Below, in pieces: positions 34,871-44,947 of a stretch of 64,000 bases of DNA. The stretch is from Lactobacillus paragasseri. Its GTDB lineage: Bacteria > Bacillota > Bacilli > Lactobacillales > Lactobacillaceae. A program made the position numbers and the translations under genes. The stretch lies in the NCBI RefSeq assembly GCF_003584685.1, contig NZ_AP018549.1, forward strand, positions 930,001-994,000, given 5' to 3'. Positions within the stretch are counted from its first letter, which is position 1, and each line of letters opens with the position of its first letter. The notes beneath the pieces were generated by a model, which was not told the origin of the DNA, ran no database searches, and saw only the letters and a program-made list of their open reading frames with translations.

Positions 34871-36103
34871 ATGTTAACGCAAGACAAAAAGACGAGCTTT
34901 TGGGTCATTAGTGATACTCATTTAATTGCAGATAGCTTACATGATGATGGTCAGGCCTTTTCTCAAATGCAAAAAACTAGTCAGGGCAAGGATCTTTATT
35001 ATCAAGAAACTGCTCTTAGTGCTTTTGTTAGAATGGCAGAAGAAAAGAAGCCTGCAGCAATTATTGTTACGGGGGATGTAACTTTTAATGGAGAGCGGGT
35101 TTCAGCTGAGAGATTTGCGGAAATTTTTAAACCTCTGACTAAAACTAAACTTCTTGTTCTTCCTGGAAATCATGATATTTATGATGGGTGGGCAAGAGAA
35201 TTTCATGGTAAAAAGCAATATTATGCTGGGCAGATTAGTCCTCGAATGTGGCGTAATATTTTTAGAACTTCTTATGAAACTGCAGTTAGCGTTGATAATA
35301 GTTCATTAGCCTATAGTGTTCAGTTAAATCCAGATTATTTGTTAATCTTAGCAGATTCTAACGATTATGGAAAAGAAGAATCATCTACTGCTCCAGCTAC
35401 AGCAGGCTTTTTAGGTAAAGAACAAAGAAAGTGGATTAAAGAGCAGCTTCAATATGCTAGTCAGAATAACTTGCGTGTAATTTTCTGTATGCATCATAAT
35501 CTTTATGCACATAATCCAGCAGTAAATAAAGGCTATGTGGTTGATGACTATCGAGAATTACGTAAATTATTAGCTCAATATAATGTAAAACTAGTTTTTT
35601 CTGGTCATATTCATGCTCAAAATATCATGTCACCGCAAAATTCATGTCCAGCAACGGAAGTTGTAACTACAAGCTTTTGTTCTAATGATCAAGGGTATGG
35701 TGTAGTTAAAGTTTCTCCAAAAGAAATTAGCTACACATGTCACCATTTTGAGATGAAAGACTATCTAACTGATAAAGAAAAGCAAAATTGGACTTTGACT
35801 CATTTTCATGATTATTTAGAAAACATTCAGTTAGGGACTATTTCTGCAGAATTAATGCAAGAAGATTTGTATCGAAATCATGATGATTTAAAGAGTGTTC
35901 GACAGATGGGGCGTCTTTTTGGCGAAATGAACTATCATTTCTTTACTGGCAAGAATCATATCGTTTTTGACGAATTACAAAAACTAAAAAAGTCTGAAAT
36001 CTATCAACGACTAATTTCAGAAAATCCTCAATATGAATTATATTTGCAGACTCTATATGATACTTCTGTACATGATAACTTACATGTGAAAATTAAGTAT
36101 TAA
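34871..36103 (+). CDS. Calcineurin-like metallophosphoesterase
   Basis: A 410-residue protein with a two-metal phosphoesterase core: DTHL (near residue 15), IVTGDVTFNGE (GDxx, near 65), LPGNHDIYDG (GNHD, near 98), CMHHNLYAH (near 208) and FSGHIHAQN (GHxH, near 243). The last 130 residues form an extra helical domain. The layout resembles the Listeria Lmo2642 type. Its substrate may be a cyclic nucleotide or phospholipid; not predictable. It starts 2 bases after the methyltransferase. Confidence 0.85.
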   Translation: MLTQDKKTSFWVISDTHLIADSLHDDGQAFSQMQKTSQGKDLYYQETALSAFVRMAEEKKPAAIIVTGDVTFNGERVSAERFAEIFKPLTKTKLLVLPGNHDIYDGWAREFHGKKQYYAGQISPRMWRNIFRTSYETAVSVDNSSLAYSVQLNPDYLLILADSNDYGKEESSTAPATAGFLGKEQRKWIKEQLQYASQNNLRVIFCMHHNLYAHNPAVNKGYVVDDYRELRKLLAQYNVKLVFSGHIHAQNIMSPQNSCPATEVVTTSFCSNDQGYGVVKVSPKEISYTCHHFEMKDYLTDKEKQNWTLTHFHDYLENIQLGTISAELMQEDLYRNHDDLKSVRQMGRLFGEMNYHFFTGKNHIVFDELQKLKKSEIYQRLISENPQYELYLQTLYDTSVHDNLHVKIKY

Positions 36104-36117
36104 AAGGCAAATTAACT

Positions 36118-36163
36118 AAAAAAGGCAAGTACTATATGAAATTTATAGTACTTGCCTTTTTTT
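36118..36163. terminator. Bidirectional terminator
   Basis: A 19-bp inverted repeat (36118-36136 with 36145-36163, core GGCAAGTACTATA) with A/T runs, between the convergent metallophosphoesterase and degV genes. Confidence 0.9.
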
Positions 36164-37085
36164 AATCTTCAACTACTCGAGAATTAATATTTAAAAGTGG
36201 CTTACCATTTTTATCAAAATAAGAATCTAAGTCTCGGCACCAGATCATTGCCATTGTATGTTGACCAACGTGAACTCCAACAACTGGACCGATAATACTT
36301 TGATCAACTTTAATTTTTGGAAAACTCGTTTGATAATCATTAATCCACGCAGCTTCTCTTTCTTCATCGTCAGCATGAAAAATTGTTAGCTGAATTGGAT
36401 AAGGCATGTTAGAAGTTAGGCGACTGAAATCTTTTTTAATATGATTATAAGCACGTTTATACTGTCTTTCTTTTGCAATTGCAGAAATCTTACCTTCGTT
36501 TTGAACGTCCATAGATAAGATAGGCTTGATTTTTAAAATAGAACCAACAAAGCTAGCCGCATTTGATAAACGTCCGGTTCGTTTTAAGTGATTAAGATTA
36601 TCTACCATAAATCTAACATCAGTAGTATTTCGTAGATCCTTTAAGTCATGCATGATTAGATTAATATCAGCTCCAGCCTTAACTAATCGACCAGCTAAGA
36701 TTGCGGCATCTGCCTCTCCAGCACATGTGATTTTACAGTCAAAGGGATGAATATTAATACGCGTTTCTTCATTTGCTACGCTTAAGACATTACTATAAAA
36801 ACTAGAATTACCACTTGAGAGCGTAATAATAATTAGATCTGTATAACCCTCATTAATATACTTTTCAACATATCTTTTAACTGTTCCGATTGATGGCTGA
36901 GAAGTGGTAGGAAGAGTTGTAGAGCTATTTAATTTTTTATAAAATTCATGAAAACCAATATCAATTAAATCAAGATATTCTTTATTGTCCCAAATAATTG
37001 GAATTGGTAGTACATCAATACCATATTTCTCACATTGTTCTTTCGTTAAATAAGATGAACTGTCAGTTAAAACGCCGATTTTCAT
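36162..37085 (-). CDS. DegV family fatty-acid-binding protein (intact)
   Basis: A 307-residue DegV protein of the FakB class, which binds a fatty acid for phosphorylation by FakA. The N-terminal MKIGVLTDSSSYLTKEQC carries the TDSxx motif that holds the carboxylate; TSQPSIGT, IITLSSGNSSFYSN, HLKRTGRLSNAASFVGSIL and a late VGPVVGVHVG follow in order. The frame is open to 37103, but GGAGGA places the start at 37085. A second copy at 47.35 kb is broken. Confidence 0.88.
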   Translation of the reverse strand: MKIGVLTDSSSYLTKEQCEKYGIDVLPIPIIWDNKEYLDLIDIGFHEFYKKLNSSTTLPTTSQPSIGTVKRYVEKYINEGYTDLIIITLSSGNSSFYSNVLSVANEETRINIHPFDCKITCAGEADAAILAGRLVKAGADINLIMHDLKDLRNTTDVRFMVDNLNHLKRTGRLSNAASFVGSILKIKPILSMDVQNEGKISAIAKERQYKRAYNHIKKDFSRLTSNMPYPIQLTIFHADDEEREAAWINDYQTSFPKIKVDQSIIGPVVGVHVGQHTMAMIWCRDLDSYFDKNGKPLLNINSRVVED

Positions 37086-37217
37086 AATATTAATTTCCTC
37101 CATATTCTTGCTTAATATTATAGTCTAGAACACAACTTTAAACAAAAACGTAAATCTGTTTTATTTTTGTTACAATAGAGATAATTAATAAATAGGGTGT
37201 GACCTAAATTCTAAATT

Positions 37218-37562
37218 ATGAAAAAACATTTTATTTTTTTAGGAGCTGCCGGTGTAATTTATTACTCCTGGCTCTTAGCACTAATTTTTGTAGCCTTTAT
37301 TGTTGGGTATGAAAGTAACAAGTCAATTAGTTATCCTGCAATTGCTTTAGGAACTATTTTCGCAATTATTGTTATTTATACCTGGCTTAATTCTTATTTT
37401 CAAAAAGAAGCACGTGTTTATTGGTTAAAATTACCATATCGTCAAAAAATTCAGCTTCAGGACTTAAAAATTAAGTGGCAATGGAAGGCATTCGACATAT
37501 ATGAAGCAAGAGGTAAACTTAATACTTATTTGCTTTTAGCACTTAAGAGAAAGAAGAAATGA
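37218..37562 (+). CDS. Small two-pass membrane protein of unknown function
   Basis: A 114-residue protein with two membrane helices, at about residues 5-30 and 39-62, and a basic cytoplasmic tail rich in aromatic residues ([13 protein letters not shown]). Its stop overlaps the start of fhs by 4 bases (ATGA), so they are translated together. The ribosome binding site is weak. No family recognised. Confidence 0.6.
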   Translation: MKKHFIFLGAAGVIYYSWLLALIFVAFIVGYESNKSISYPAIALGTIFAIIVIYTWLNSYFQKEARVYWLKLPYRQKIQLQDLKIKWQWKAFDIYEARGKLNTYLLLALKRKKK

Positions 37563-39238
37563 ATTTGAAGTCAGATATCGAGATCGCTCAGAATACTAAA
37601 GAATTACCAATTACAGAAATTGCACAAAAGATAGATCTTCAGCCAGAAGAAATTGAACTTTACGGTAATGATAAAGCTAAGATAAGCTGGAAAGGTATTA
37701 ACCGAATTAAGAAGAGCCAAAAACTGGGAAAGTTAATCTTAGTTACGTCAATTAGTCCTACTCCTGCGGGTGAAGGTAAATCGACCATTACTATTGGTTT
37801 GGGGGATGCTATTAGCAACCAACTCCATAAAAACACTTTAATTGCTTTAAGAGAGCCCTCAATGGGTCCTGTTTTTGGATTGAAGGGTGGAGCTACTGGT
37901 GGTGGTTATGCACAAATTATTCCGATGGAAGACATTAATTTGCATTTTACTGGAGATATGCATGCTTTAACTAGTGCAATTGATACTTTAGCTGCTTTGG
38001 TCGATAATTATATTTACCAAGACAATAGTTTAAAGTTAGATCCAAATCGGATTTTGTTAAAGCGCGGAATTGACGTTAATGATCGTACTTTAAGAAAGAT
38101 CACTATCGGTCAAGGATCACGTTTTAATGGAATCGAACATGAAGCTAGCTTTGCAATTACTGTAGCCAACGAACTAATGGCTATTTTATGTTTAGCAACT
38201 GATATTAATGATTTAAAGAAGAGAATTGGAAATATTCTTGTTGGCTTTTCAGTAAAAGATGAACCTGTTTATGTTAAAGACTTAGGGTTTGAAGGAGCAA
38301 TAGCCGCTTTACTATCAACTGCATTAAAGCCAAACTTAGTTCAAACGCTTGAACATACTCCAGCTATTGTTCATGGAGGTCCATTTGCTAATATTGCTCA
38401 TGGTGCTAACTCAGTAATTGCTACTAACACAGCCTTACATTTAAGTGATTATGTTTTAACTGAAGCAGGTTTTGGTGCAGACCTTGGTGGTCAAAAGTTT
38501 ATGGACTTTGTATCAAATCATCTAGATAAACGACCAGATGCCGTTGTAGTAGTGGCAACTGTGAGAGCATTAAAATATCAAGCTGAAGAAAGTACAGATC
38601 ACTTAGATAAAGAGAACATTCCTGCTTTAGAAAAGGGATTTGCTAACTTGAAGCGTCATATGGAAAATATGGCTCATTATGGTGTTCCAGTAATGGTCTT
38701 GATTAATAAATTCGCTAGTGATACTGATCAGGAATTGTCTAAATTAAAGGAATTAGTTCAAAATGATGGCTTTGACTGCGAAGTTGTTTCTTACCATGAT
38801 GAAGGTTCAAGAGGCGGAATCAAGGCAGCTGAAAAAGTTGTTGAGTTAACTGGTAAAGCTAGTGACTTTACTCCTGTTTATGAGCCTGAGGATTCTGTAG
38901 AAGATAAAATCGCTAAAATTGCTCATAAGATTTATCATGCAAAGGATATCGAATATTCGGATAAGGCAAAGAAGCAATTAGCAGAAATTAAGAAGATGGG
39001 CAAAGATCAATTACCAGTAATTATTGCTAAGACGCAATATAGTTTTACCGATAAAAAGAAGATTCTTGGAGCACCAGAGGACTTTACTCTTCATGTTAAA
39101 TACCTTGCTCTTAAGAATGGTGCGGGCTTTATCGTGGTAGCAACTGGTTCAATTTTAGACATGCCAGGACTTCCTAAGCATCCTGCTGCTTTAGACATCG
39201 ATGTAGACAATAATGGAAAGATTTCAGGATTATTCTAA
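37559..39238 (+). CDS. fhs: Formate-tetrahydrofolate ligase
   Basis: A 559-residue enzyme that makes 10-formyl-THF from formate, ATP and THF. The P-loop-like [19 protein letters not shown] (about 65-83) binds [25 protein letters not shown] (about 97-118) and [14 protein letters not shown] (about 270-283) are family signatures; [14 protein letters not shown] lies later. Length is normal for the family. It feeds purine and fMet synthesis. It leads a compact run of lspA, rluD and the carAB-like genes. Confidence 0.96.
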   Translation: MNLKSDIEIAQNTKELPITEIAQKIDLQPEEIELYGNDKAKISWKGINRIKKSQKLGKLILVTSISPTPAGEGKSTITIGLGDAISNQLHKNTLIALREPSMGPVFGLKGGATGGGYAQIIPMEDINLHFTGDMHALTSAIDTLAALVDNYIYQDNSLKLDPNRILLKRGIDVNDRTLRKITIGQGSRFNGIEHEASFAITVANELMAILCLATDINDLKKRIGNILVGFSVKDEPVYVKDLGFEGAIAALLSTALKPNLVQTLEHTPAIVHGGPFANIAHGANSVIATNTALHLSDYVLTEAGFGADLGGQKFMDFVSNHLDKRPDAVVVVATVRALKYQAEESTDHLDKENIPALEKGFANLKRHMENMAHYGVPVMVLINKFASDTDQELSKLKELVQNDGFDCEVVSYHDEGSRGGIKAAEKVVELTGKASDFTPVYEPEDSVEDKIAKIAHKIYHAKDIEYSDKAKKQLAEIKKMGKDQLPVIIAKTQYSFTDKKKILGAPEDFTLHVKYLALKNGAGFIVVATGSILDMPGLPKHPAALDIDVDNNGKISGLF

Positions 39239-39703
39239 ATGAAGAGAGCTAAGCAAGTCTTATATTTAGTAATTTCTTTACTAGTGGTTGTTGCCGATCA
39301 ATGGTTAAAAAACTATATTGTTACTAATTTTAAAATAGGTGACGAGAAAACTATTATTCCAGGAATTCTTTCATTTACGTATTTACAAAATGATGGAGCT
39401 GCATGGAATATTTTTAGCGGTCAAATGATCTTGTTTTACTTAATTAGTATCGCTGCAATTGTGGTGGTAGTTTATTATCTTTTTAATCCTAAATATAAAA
39501 ATTGGCTTTTCGATACTGGTTTAGCCCTAGTTTTGGGAGGAATTGTCGGCAATTTTATTGATCGATTGCACTTGAAATATGTAATTGATATGCTGCAATT
39601 AGATTTTGTTCAGTTTAATATTTTCAATATTGCTGACAGTGCTATTACAGTTGGAATTGTCCTTGTTTTTATCTATTTGATATTTATAAGTGAAAAGGAT
39701 TAA
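39239..39703 (+). CDS. lspA: Lipoprotein signal peptidase II
   Basis: A 154-residue membrane protease with four hydrophobic segments. The catalytic Asp pair is in NFIDRLHLKYVIDML and NIFNIADSAITVG (about residues 100-105 and 129-141). FTYLQNDGAAWNIF is the family motif C/N-x-G-A-A/W-x-x. It removes prolipoprotein signal peptides after lipidation. The gene starts directly after the fhs stop. Confidence 0.95.
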   Translation: MKRAKQVLYLVISLLVVVADQWLKNYIVTNFKIGDEKTIIPGILSFTYLQNDGAAWNIFSGQMILFYLISIAAIVVVVYYLFNPKYKNWLFDTGLALVLGGIVGNFIDRLHLKYVIDMLQLDFVQFNIFNIADSAITVGIVLVFIYLIFISEKD

Positions 39704-39717
39704 AGGCTGAAAGTTAA

Positions 39718-40632
39718 ATGACCGAAAATTATCAATTAGTAATTGAAAAAGAAAAAGGACGCTTAGATAAAGTGATTGCTGAAAAGATTAAAGATCTAAG
39801 CCGAACAAAAATCAAAGAGCTAGTTAACGATAAAAATATTCTAGTTAATAATAAGGCCGAGAAAGTATCATATAAGGTGCAAGCCGGTGATTTAATTGAT
39901 ATTACTGTTCCTCCAGCTAAACCATTATCTTTAGAGGCGCAAAATTTAAATCTTGATATTGTTTATGAAGACGCAGACGTGATTGTAGTTAATAAGCCGC
40001 AAGGGATGGTAGTTCATCCTTCCGCTGGTCATCCTGATCATACTCTAGTTAATGGTTTGCTATATCATACGCATGAATTAGCTGATAGTCCTGAAGGTTT
40101 TCGACCAGGTATCGTTCATCGAATTGATAAGGATACTTCCGGGCTGTTGATGGTAGCTAAGAATGATAAAGCTCGTGAAAGTTTAGAAAAGCAACTAGCA
40201 GAAAAAATAAATAAGAGAGAATATTTAGCAATTGTTCATGGTAACTTTGAAACAAAAAATGGGGTTATTGATGCTCCGATTGGTAGAAATCCTAATAATC
40301 GGAAACAAATGGCAGTTAATCCTAAAGGGAAAGCTGCAGTAACTCATTTTACTGTGCTTGAACAATTTAAAGACTATAGTTTAGTTAAATGTGTTCTTGA
40401 AACAGGCAGGACTCATCAAATTAGGGTTCACATGAAATATATTGGTCATCCTTTAGCTGGAGATCCTTTATATGGACCTAAAAAGACATTGACAGGCCAT
40501 GGTCAATTTCTGCATGCTGAAACTTTAGGTTTTTATCAACCATCTACACACAAATGGCTGGAGTTTTCTGCACCATTACCAGCTATTTTTGAAAAACAAC
40601 TAGAAAATTTAAGACGAGAAACGAAGCATTAA
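39718..40632 (+). CDS. rluD: 23S rRNA pseudouridine synthase, RluD-like
   Basis: A 304-residue protein with an S4 RNA-binding domain (about residues 13-75) and a catalytic domain. PGIVHRIDKDTSGLLMVAKN holds the catalytic Asp (HRLDxDTSG motif), ETGRTHQIRVHMKYIGHPLAGDP is the conserved arginine-rich motif. RluD modifies 23S rRNA helix 69, but Firmicute paralogues (RluD, YjbO, YhcT) cannot be told apart here. It follows lspA, a very common pair. Confidence 0.9.
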   Translation: MTENYQLVIEKEKGRLDKVIAEKIKDLSRTKIKELVNDKNILVNNKAEKVSYKVQAGDLIDITVPPAKPLSLEAQNLNLDIVYEDADVIVVNKPQGMVVHPSAGHPDHTLVNGLLYHTHELADSPEGFRPGIVHRIDKDTSGLLMVAKNDKARESLEKQLAEKINKREYLAIVHGNFETKNGVIDAPIGRNPNNRKQMAVNPKGKAAVTHFTVLEQFKDYSLVKCVLETGRTHQIRVHMKYIGHPLAGDPLYGPKKTLTGHGQFLHAETLGFYQPSTHKWLEFSAPLPAIFEKQLENLRRETKH

Positions 40633-40635
40633 TTT

Positions 40636-41691
40636 ATGAAACGATATTTAATTCTTGAAGATGGCACAGCATTTTCGGGACACGGTTTTGGTGCACCGAT
40701 TACTGCTACAGGCGAACTTGCCATTCAAACTAGTAATTTTGGCTATCAGGAAGCTATTTCAGATCCTGCTAATTTTGGTAAAATCTTAGCTTTTACAACA
40801 CCAATGATTGGAGGTAGTGGTATTAATGCCATCGATTACGAATCAATCGATCCAAGCGTGCGCGGAATAATTGCTAATGATATTGCCTTTCATATTTCTG
40901 CAAATCCAACTTTTCAAGACTTAAATGATTTTTTAAAGGAAAAAAGAATACCGGCAATCTATGGTGTTGATACACGGGCGTTAGTTCAAAAACTAAAAAA
41001 TAAACAAGTAATCAAGGCATCAATTATGGATACCAATGATGCCCATGCATTTGATCAAATTAAGGCGCTTGTTTTGCCTAAAAATAAAACAGCTCAAATT
41101 TCTACTACGCATCCCTATGCTGCACCAAATGTTGGTAAAACTGTTGCTGTGATTGATTTAGGTTTAAAACATTCATTGCTACGATCCCTTTCATTACGCA
41201 AAATTAATAGTGTTGTTTTACCATACAATGCATCAATATATGACATTATTAATTTACGAGCAGACGCAATTGTGATTTCTAATGGACCAGGTAGGGTAGA
41301 AGAAGTTGCACCTTTTTTGAAGCCTGTTTTTGATAAATTTTATGGAAAATTACCAATTCTAGGAATTGGATTAGGCTTTCTTGCCATTAGTAATTTCTTA
41401 AATTTAGAGCTTTTAGACTTAATTCCGGCTTATAATGGTAGTAATTTTCCCGTTATTGAACAGACTAATAATCGAATTTGGCAAACGGCAATGAATATTG
41501 ATCAATTAGTTGTTCCAGATAGTTTATCATTGAATCTTTCACGTAAATATTTTGACCTAAAGTCAGATTTATTAGCTGGTTTCAGTATTAAAGATGATAA
41601 AGTTTTGGCAACTGCATTCAATCCAGAAGGTTCACCAGGTAACTTTGATGCAGCTAGTATTTATGATCAGTTTTTGAATATGATGGAGTAA
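40636..41691 (+). CDS. carA: CarA-like protein, degenerate (no glutaminase Cys/His)
   Basis: A 351-residue homologue of the small subunit of carbamoyl-phosphate synthetase. The N-terminal domain is clear (EDGTAFSGHGFGA, GYQEAISDPANFGK, VDTRALVQKL), and so is the class I amidotransferase fold (ISNGPG near 215). The nucleophile elbow reads G243-I-G-L-G-F instead of GICLGH, so the Cys (E. coli Cys269) is Gly245. The His of HPEASPG is Asn329 (FNPEGSPG). The substrate-binding HHGGNHP and QNHG are also lost (YNGSNFP, MNID). Only Glu331 of the triad remains. Glutamine hydrolysis is not expected. The frame is intact and 3 bases ahead of carB. Confidence 0.85.
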   Translation: MKRYLILEDGTAFSGHGFGAPITATGELAIQTSNFGYQEAISDPANFGKILAFTTPMIGGSGINAIDYESIDPSVRGIIANDIAFHISANPTFQDLNDFLKEKRIPAIYGVDTRALVQKLKNKQVIKASIMDTNDAHAFDQIKALVLPKNKTAQISTTHPYAAPNVGKTVAVIDLGLKHSLLRSLSLRKINSVVLPYNASIYDIINLRADAIVISNGPGRVEEVAPFLKPVFDKFYGKLPILGIGLGFLAISNFLNLELLDLIPAYNGSNFPVIEQTNNRIWQTAMNIDQLVVPDSLSLNLSRKYFDLKSDLLAGFSIKDDKVLATAFNPEGSPGNFDAASIYDQFLNMME

Positions 41692-41694
41692 ATT

Positions 41695-44600
41695 ATGCCT
41701 TTACATAATGAAATTAATAAAGTTCTTGTGATTGGGGCCGGGCCAAGTATCGTTGGAGAAGTTACAGAGTTGGACATTCTAGCTAAACAAGCTTTAGCTG
41801 CATTTGAAGAAAGTAGTATTCAAGTTGTTCTAATTAATCCTAATCCAGCAACAGTAACAACTGATCCTCGTCCAGATGTAAACGTTTATCTTGAGCCAAT
41901 GACGCTTCCCTTTGTGAAACGTATTATCCGAATGGAAAAGCCAGATGCTATTATTCCAGCTTTTGGAGGAAAGCCAGCCTTAAGACTTACTAAAGAGTTA
42001 TTAGAATCTGGAATTTTAGCTCAAATGAACATTGAGCTATTAACCATTAATAGTTTGGCTTTAAGTTTGTCAACACCTCATAATTTTTATACTTTCCTTA
42101 AGGCAAATAAGATTGCTGTGGCTAATCAATGGATCTTAGAAAAAGAAGAAGATTTAAGACGCATAGTTGAACATGCACACTTTCCACTTCTTTTGTCAAA
42201 GAAACAGCATTATCGTCCAGATAATATGATTTCATTGAGCAATTTAACACAATTAGAGCAGTATTTTTTGGATGAAGAAAATGACGACCATTTTAATTGG
42301 CAAGACTATCGATTAAGTGAAGATCTCTCTAATTGGGAAGAATTGATTTTTGATATTGTCCGTGATAATAATGGCAATTTCTGTTTTGTTGGTAATACTG
42401 GTAGCTTAGAACCAGTAGGTATCAATTCTTCTGATTCTTTACTAGTTACGCCCATTTTAACCAGGAATAACAATCAGATTCAAAGATTACGAAATTGTTG
42501 TCGCAAAATTGCTAATTGCCTTAATTTGCATGGTGCATTAAGTATTCATTTTGCTGTTAAACAGAGTGGTGAATCTTTTAACTATAAAGTGTTAAGTATA
42601 AAGCCACGCCTAACACAAACTAGCCTACTTTCATATAGAAGTGGTGTTTATTCAATTGGCTATGTAACTGCAAAAATTGCACTTGGATATAATTTAAATG
42701 AAATAACTGATCCGCAATCTGGTATTTCAGCCGCAGTTGATCCAGTACAAGACGCTTGCTTTGTAAAATTACCTTATTGGTCATTTACTGAAGCAGGCTA
42801 TAATCACTATGCTTTAAACAATAAGACTACTTCAGGTGGACAAGCACTTGGAATAGGTCGTAATTTTGAAAGTGCATTTTTAAAAGCCTTGCAATCAACA
42901 ACTGGTTTTTCTAATAATGTAACAACTTTTAATAAAGAATGTGCTAAGAGTGAAGAACAGTTACTACAAGATTTAAGTCATCCTAATGAAATGCATTTAG
43001 TAACACTTTTAGCTGCCTTAGCTAAAGGAATTAGTTATCATAAGTTACACAAACTTTTACATGTTCATTTAGTATTTTTGCAGAAATTTAATCATATTTT
43101 GATTTTATTAAAAAAGCTGCAAGCAGATGAATTAACTCCTGATTTGTTACTTAAAGTAAAAAAGAACGGGTTTTCTAATCGATTAATTGCTGAAATTATT
43201 GGACGAGAAGAAAAAGCAATTGCTGATCTATGTACAAAATGGTCAATTAAGCCAAGTTATATTGAAATTGATGGTACAGCTGGATTAATACATCCTAATA
43301 TTAAGGCAGTTTATAGTAGTTATGGGATTGAGGACGAAGTAAAACCATTAGCTAATTCTAAAAAATGTCTTCTTTTAGGGCTAAAACCATTTCAGGTATC
43401 TCTAACTGGAGAATTTGATTACATGCTCTATCATGCAGCGAAAACCTTGAAAGAGCAGGGAATTAGCCCAGTAATTATTAGTAATAATCCTGAAAGTGTT
43501 AGTGCTGCTTATGATGTATGTGACCGGGTTTATTTTGAACCAATTACTTTAGAAAATATTTTAGAAGTTGCTTGGAAAGAAAATATTACTGAAGTTGTAA
43601 CTCAGTTTTCTGGTAAACAAATTAATCAGTATCGAATTCAGCTTTTAGAGCATGGGCTGACGATTTTAGGACAACCTAATTTAAAAGAGATTTTAAAAGA
43701 AGACCATGCTGAAGAGGTATATCAAGCAGGTGTTAATCCTGTTCCTGCTCTTCAATGTGATAATGAGAAAAATATTTTTGCTTTTGTAAAGGATAATGGT
43801 TTTCCAGCTTTGATCGGTGGTACCAGCAATGGCAAGAAACAAAAGTCTGCTGTTGTTTTTGATTTACCTGCCTTACAAAGATATATTGCCGAGAATTCAT
43901 TAGAACATATAACGGTTTCTAAGTTCATTGAAGGCAAAAAATACGAAGTCACTGCTATTTCTGATGGTAAAAATGTTACTATTCCTGGAATTATTGAACA
44001 TTTCGAACAAACTGGATCACATGCCAGTGACTCAATAGCTGTTTATCGCCCCCAAAACTTATCAACTAATGATCAGCGTAGGTTACGCGATAGTGCAATT
44101 AGTATTGCAACTAAATTACACTTAAGAGGACCAGTTAATTTACATTTTTTATTAGCTCATGATCAGATATACTTATTGCAAATGAAGAGTTATTCAGGCC
44201 ATAATGTAGCCTTTTTAACTAAAGCTTTGAAAAGAGATATCACTGCAATTACCATGAAAGTTCTTTTGGGAAGTAAGCTGTCTGAATTAGAATTACCTAG
44301 TGACATTTGGCCATCAAATAACCTAATTCATGTTAAAATGCCTGTATTTTCTTATTTATCTTACCAAAGTGAAAATACCTTTGATTCCAAGATGAAGACG
44401 TCTGGAAGCGTAATCGGACGTGCCAAGCATTTACCAACAGCCTTATTTAAGGGGTATGAAGGTAGTGATTTAATGATTTCGACATATGGGACCGTATTTA
44501 TTTCTGTTAAAGATTCTGAGAAACAGAATGCAATTAAAATAGCTGCGAGATTCCACCAGTTAGGATTTAAATTGCTTGCTACTGAGGGAACAGCTAATGT

Positions 44601-44859
44601 TTTAGCTGAAGAAGGTATTACAACTGGAATTATTGGAAAGGTTCAAGAGGGTAGCAATAGTTTATTAGAAAAAATTAAGCAACATCGCATTAATTTAGTC
44701 ATTAACGTTACTAGTTTATCTGACTCTGCTAGTCATGATGCAATCATGATTAAGGATGCAGCTTTAAGTACGCATATTCCTGTCTTTTCTAGTTTACAAT
44801 CTGCGCAAGATGTACTAACGGTGCTTGAAACCTTAGCAATGACTACACAGCCATTATAA
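41695..44859 (+). CDS. carB: CarB-like protein, degenerate in both ATP-grasp halves
   Basis: A 1054-residue protein with the full CarB layout: two duplicated halves and a C-terminal allosteric MGS-like domain (about 930-1054, FKLLATEGTANVLAEEGI). In half one the ATP loop (RPAFTLGGTGGG in real CarB) is SKKQHYRPDN at 168-177, and the metal-binding Q, E-x-N are H, S-x-K (IHFA near 284; VLSIKPR at 299-305). In half two RPSYVLGGR is GGTSNGKKQ (708-716), and Q, E-x-N are H, Q-x-K (LHFL near 816; LLQMKSY at 827-833). Neither half should bind Mg-ATP normally. The frame is nonetheless open and full length. Confidence 0.85.
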   Translation: MPLHNEINKVLVIGAGPSIVGEVTELDILAKQALAAFEESSIQVVLINPNPATVTTDPRPDVNVYLEPMTLPFVKRIIRMEKPDAIIPAFGGKPALRLTKELLESGILAQMNIELLTINSLALSLSTPHNFYTFLKANKIAVANQWILEKEEDLRRIVEHAHFPLLLSKKQHYRPDNMISLSNLTQLEQYFLDEENDDHFNWQDYRLSEDLSNWEELIFDIVRDNNGNFCFVGNTGSLEPVGINSSDSLLVTPILTRNNNQIQRLRNCCRKIANCLNLHGALSIHFAVKQSGESFNYKVLSIKPRLTQTSLLSYRSGVYSIGYVTAKIALGYNLNEITDPQSGISAAVDPVQDACFVKLPYWSFTEAGYNHYALNNKTTSGGQALGIGRNFESAFLKALQSTTGFSNNVTTFNKECAKSEEQLLQDLSHPNEMHLVTLLAALAKGISYHKLHKLLHVHLVFLQKFNHILILLKKLQADELTPDLLLKVKKNGFSNRLIAEIIGREEKAIADLCTKWSIKPSYIEIDGTAGLIHPNIKAVYSSYGIEDEVKPLANSKKCLLLGLKPFQVSLTGEFDYMLYHAAKTLKEQGISPVIISNNPESVSAAYDVCDRVYFEPITLENILEVAWKENITEVVTQFSGKQINQYRIQLLEHGLTILGQPNLKEILKEDHAEEVYQAGVNPVPALQCDNEKNIFAFVKDNGFPALIGGTSNGKKQKSAVVFDLPALQRYIAENSLEHITVSKFIEGKKYEVTAISDGKNVTIPGIIEHFEQTGSHASDSIAVYRPQNLSTNDQRRLRDSAISIATKLHLRGPVNLHFLLAHDQIYLLQMKSYSGHNVAFLTKALKRDITAITMKVLLGSKLSELELPSDIWPSNNLIHVKMPVFSYLSYQSENTFDSKMKTSGSVIGRAKHLPTALFKGYEGSDLMISTYGTVFISVKDSEKQNAIKIAARFHQLGFKLLATEGTANVLAEEGITTGIIGKVQEGSNSLLEKIKQHRINLVINVTSLSDSASHDAIMIKDAALSTHIPVFSSLQSAQDVLTVLETLAMTTQPL

Positions 44860-44900
44860 AACTAAATATTTAAAATTATGTAAACTAGAGGAAACATAAA

Positions 44901-44947
44901 AACGCTCAATTTATAGAAAATGAAATCTATAAGTTGAGCGTTTTTTA
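44901..44947. terminator. Bidirectional terminator
   Basis: AACGCTCAATTTATAGA pairs with TCTATAAGTTGAGCGTT, with A and T runs outside; one mismatch. It lies between the convergent carB-like and fbpA genes. Confidence 0.85.

Noticed and set aside
40630-40640. PyrR or pyrimidine attenuator before the carA-like gene
   Set aside because: Only 3 bases separate rluD and carA; there is no room for an attenuator and no pyr gene is nearby.
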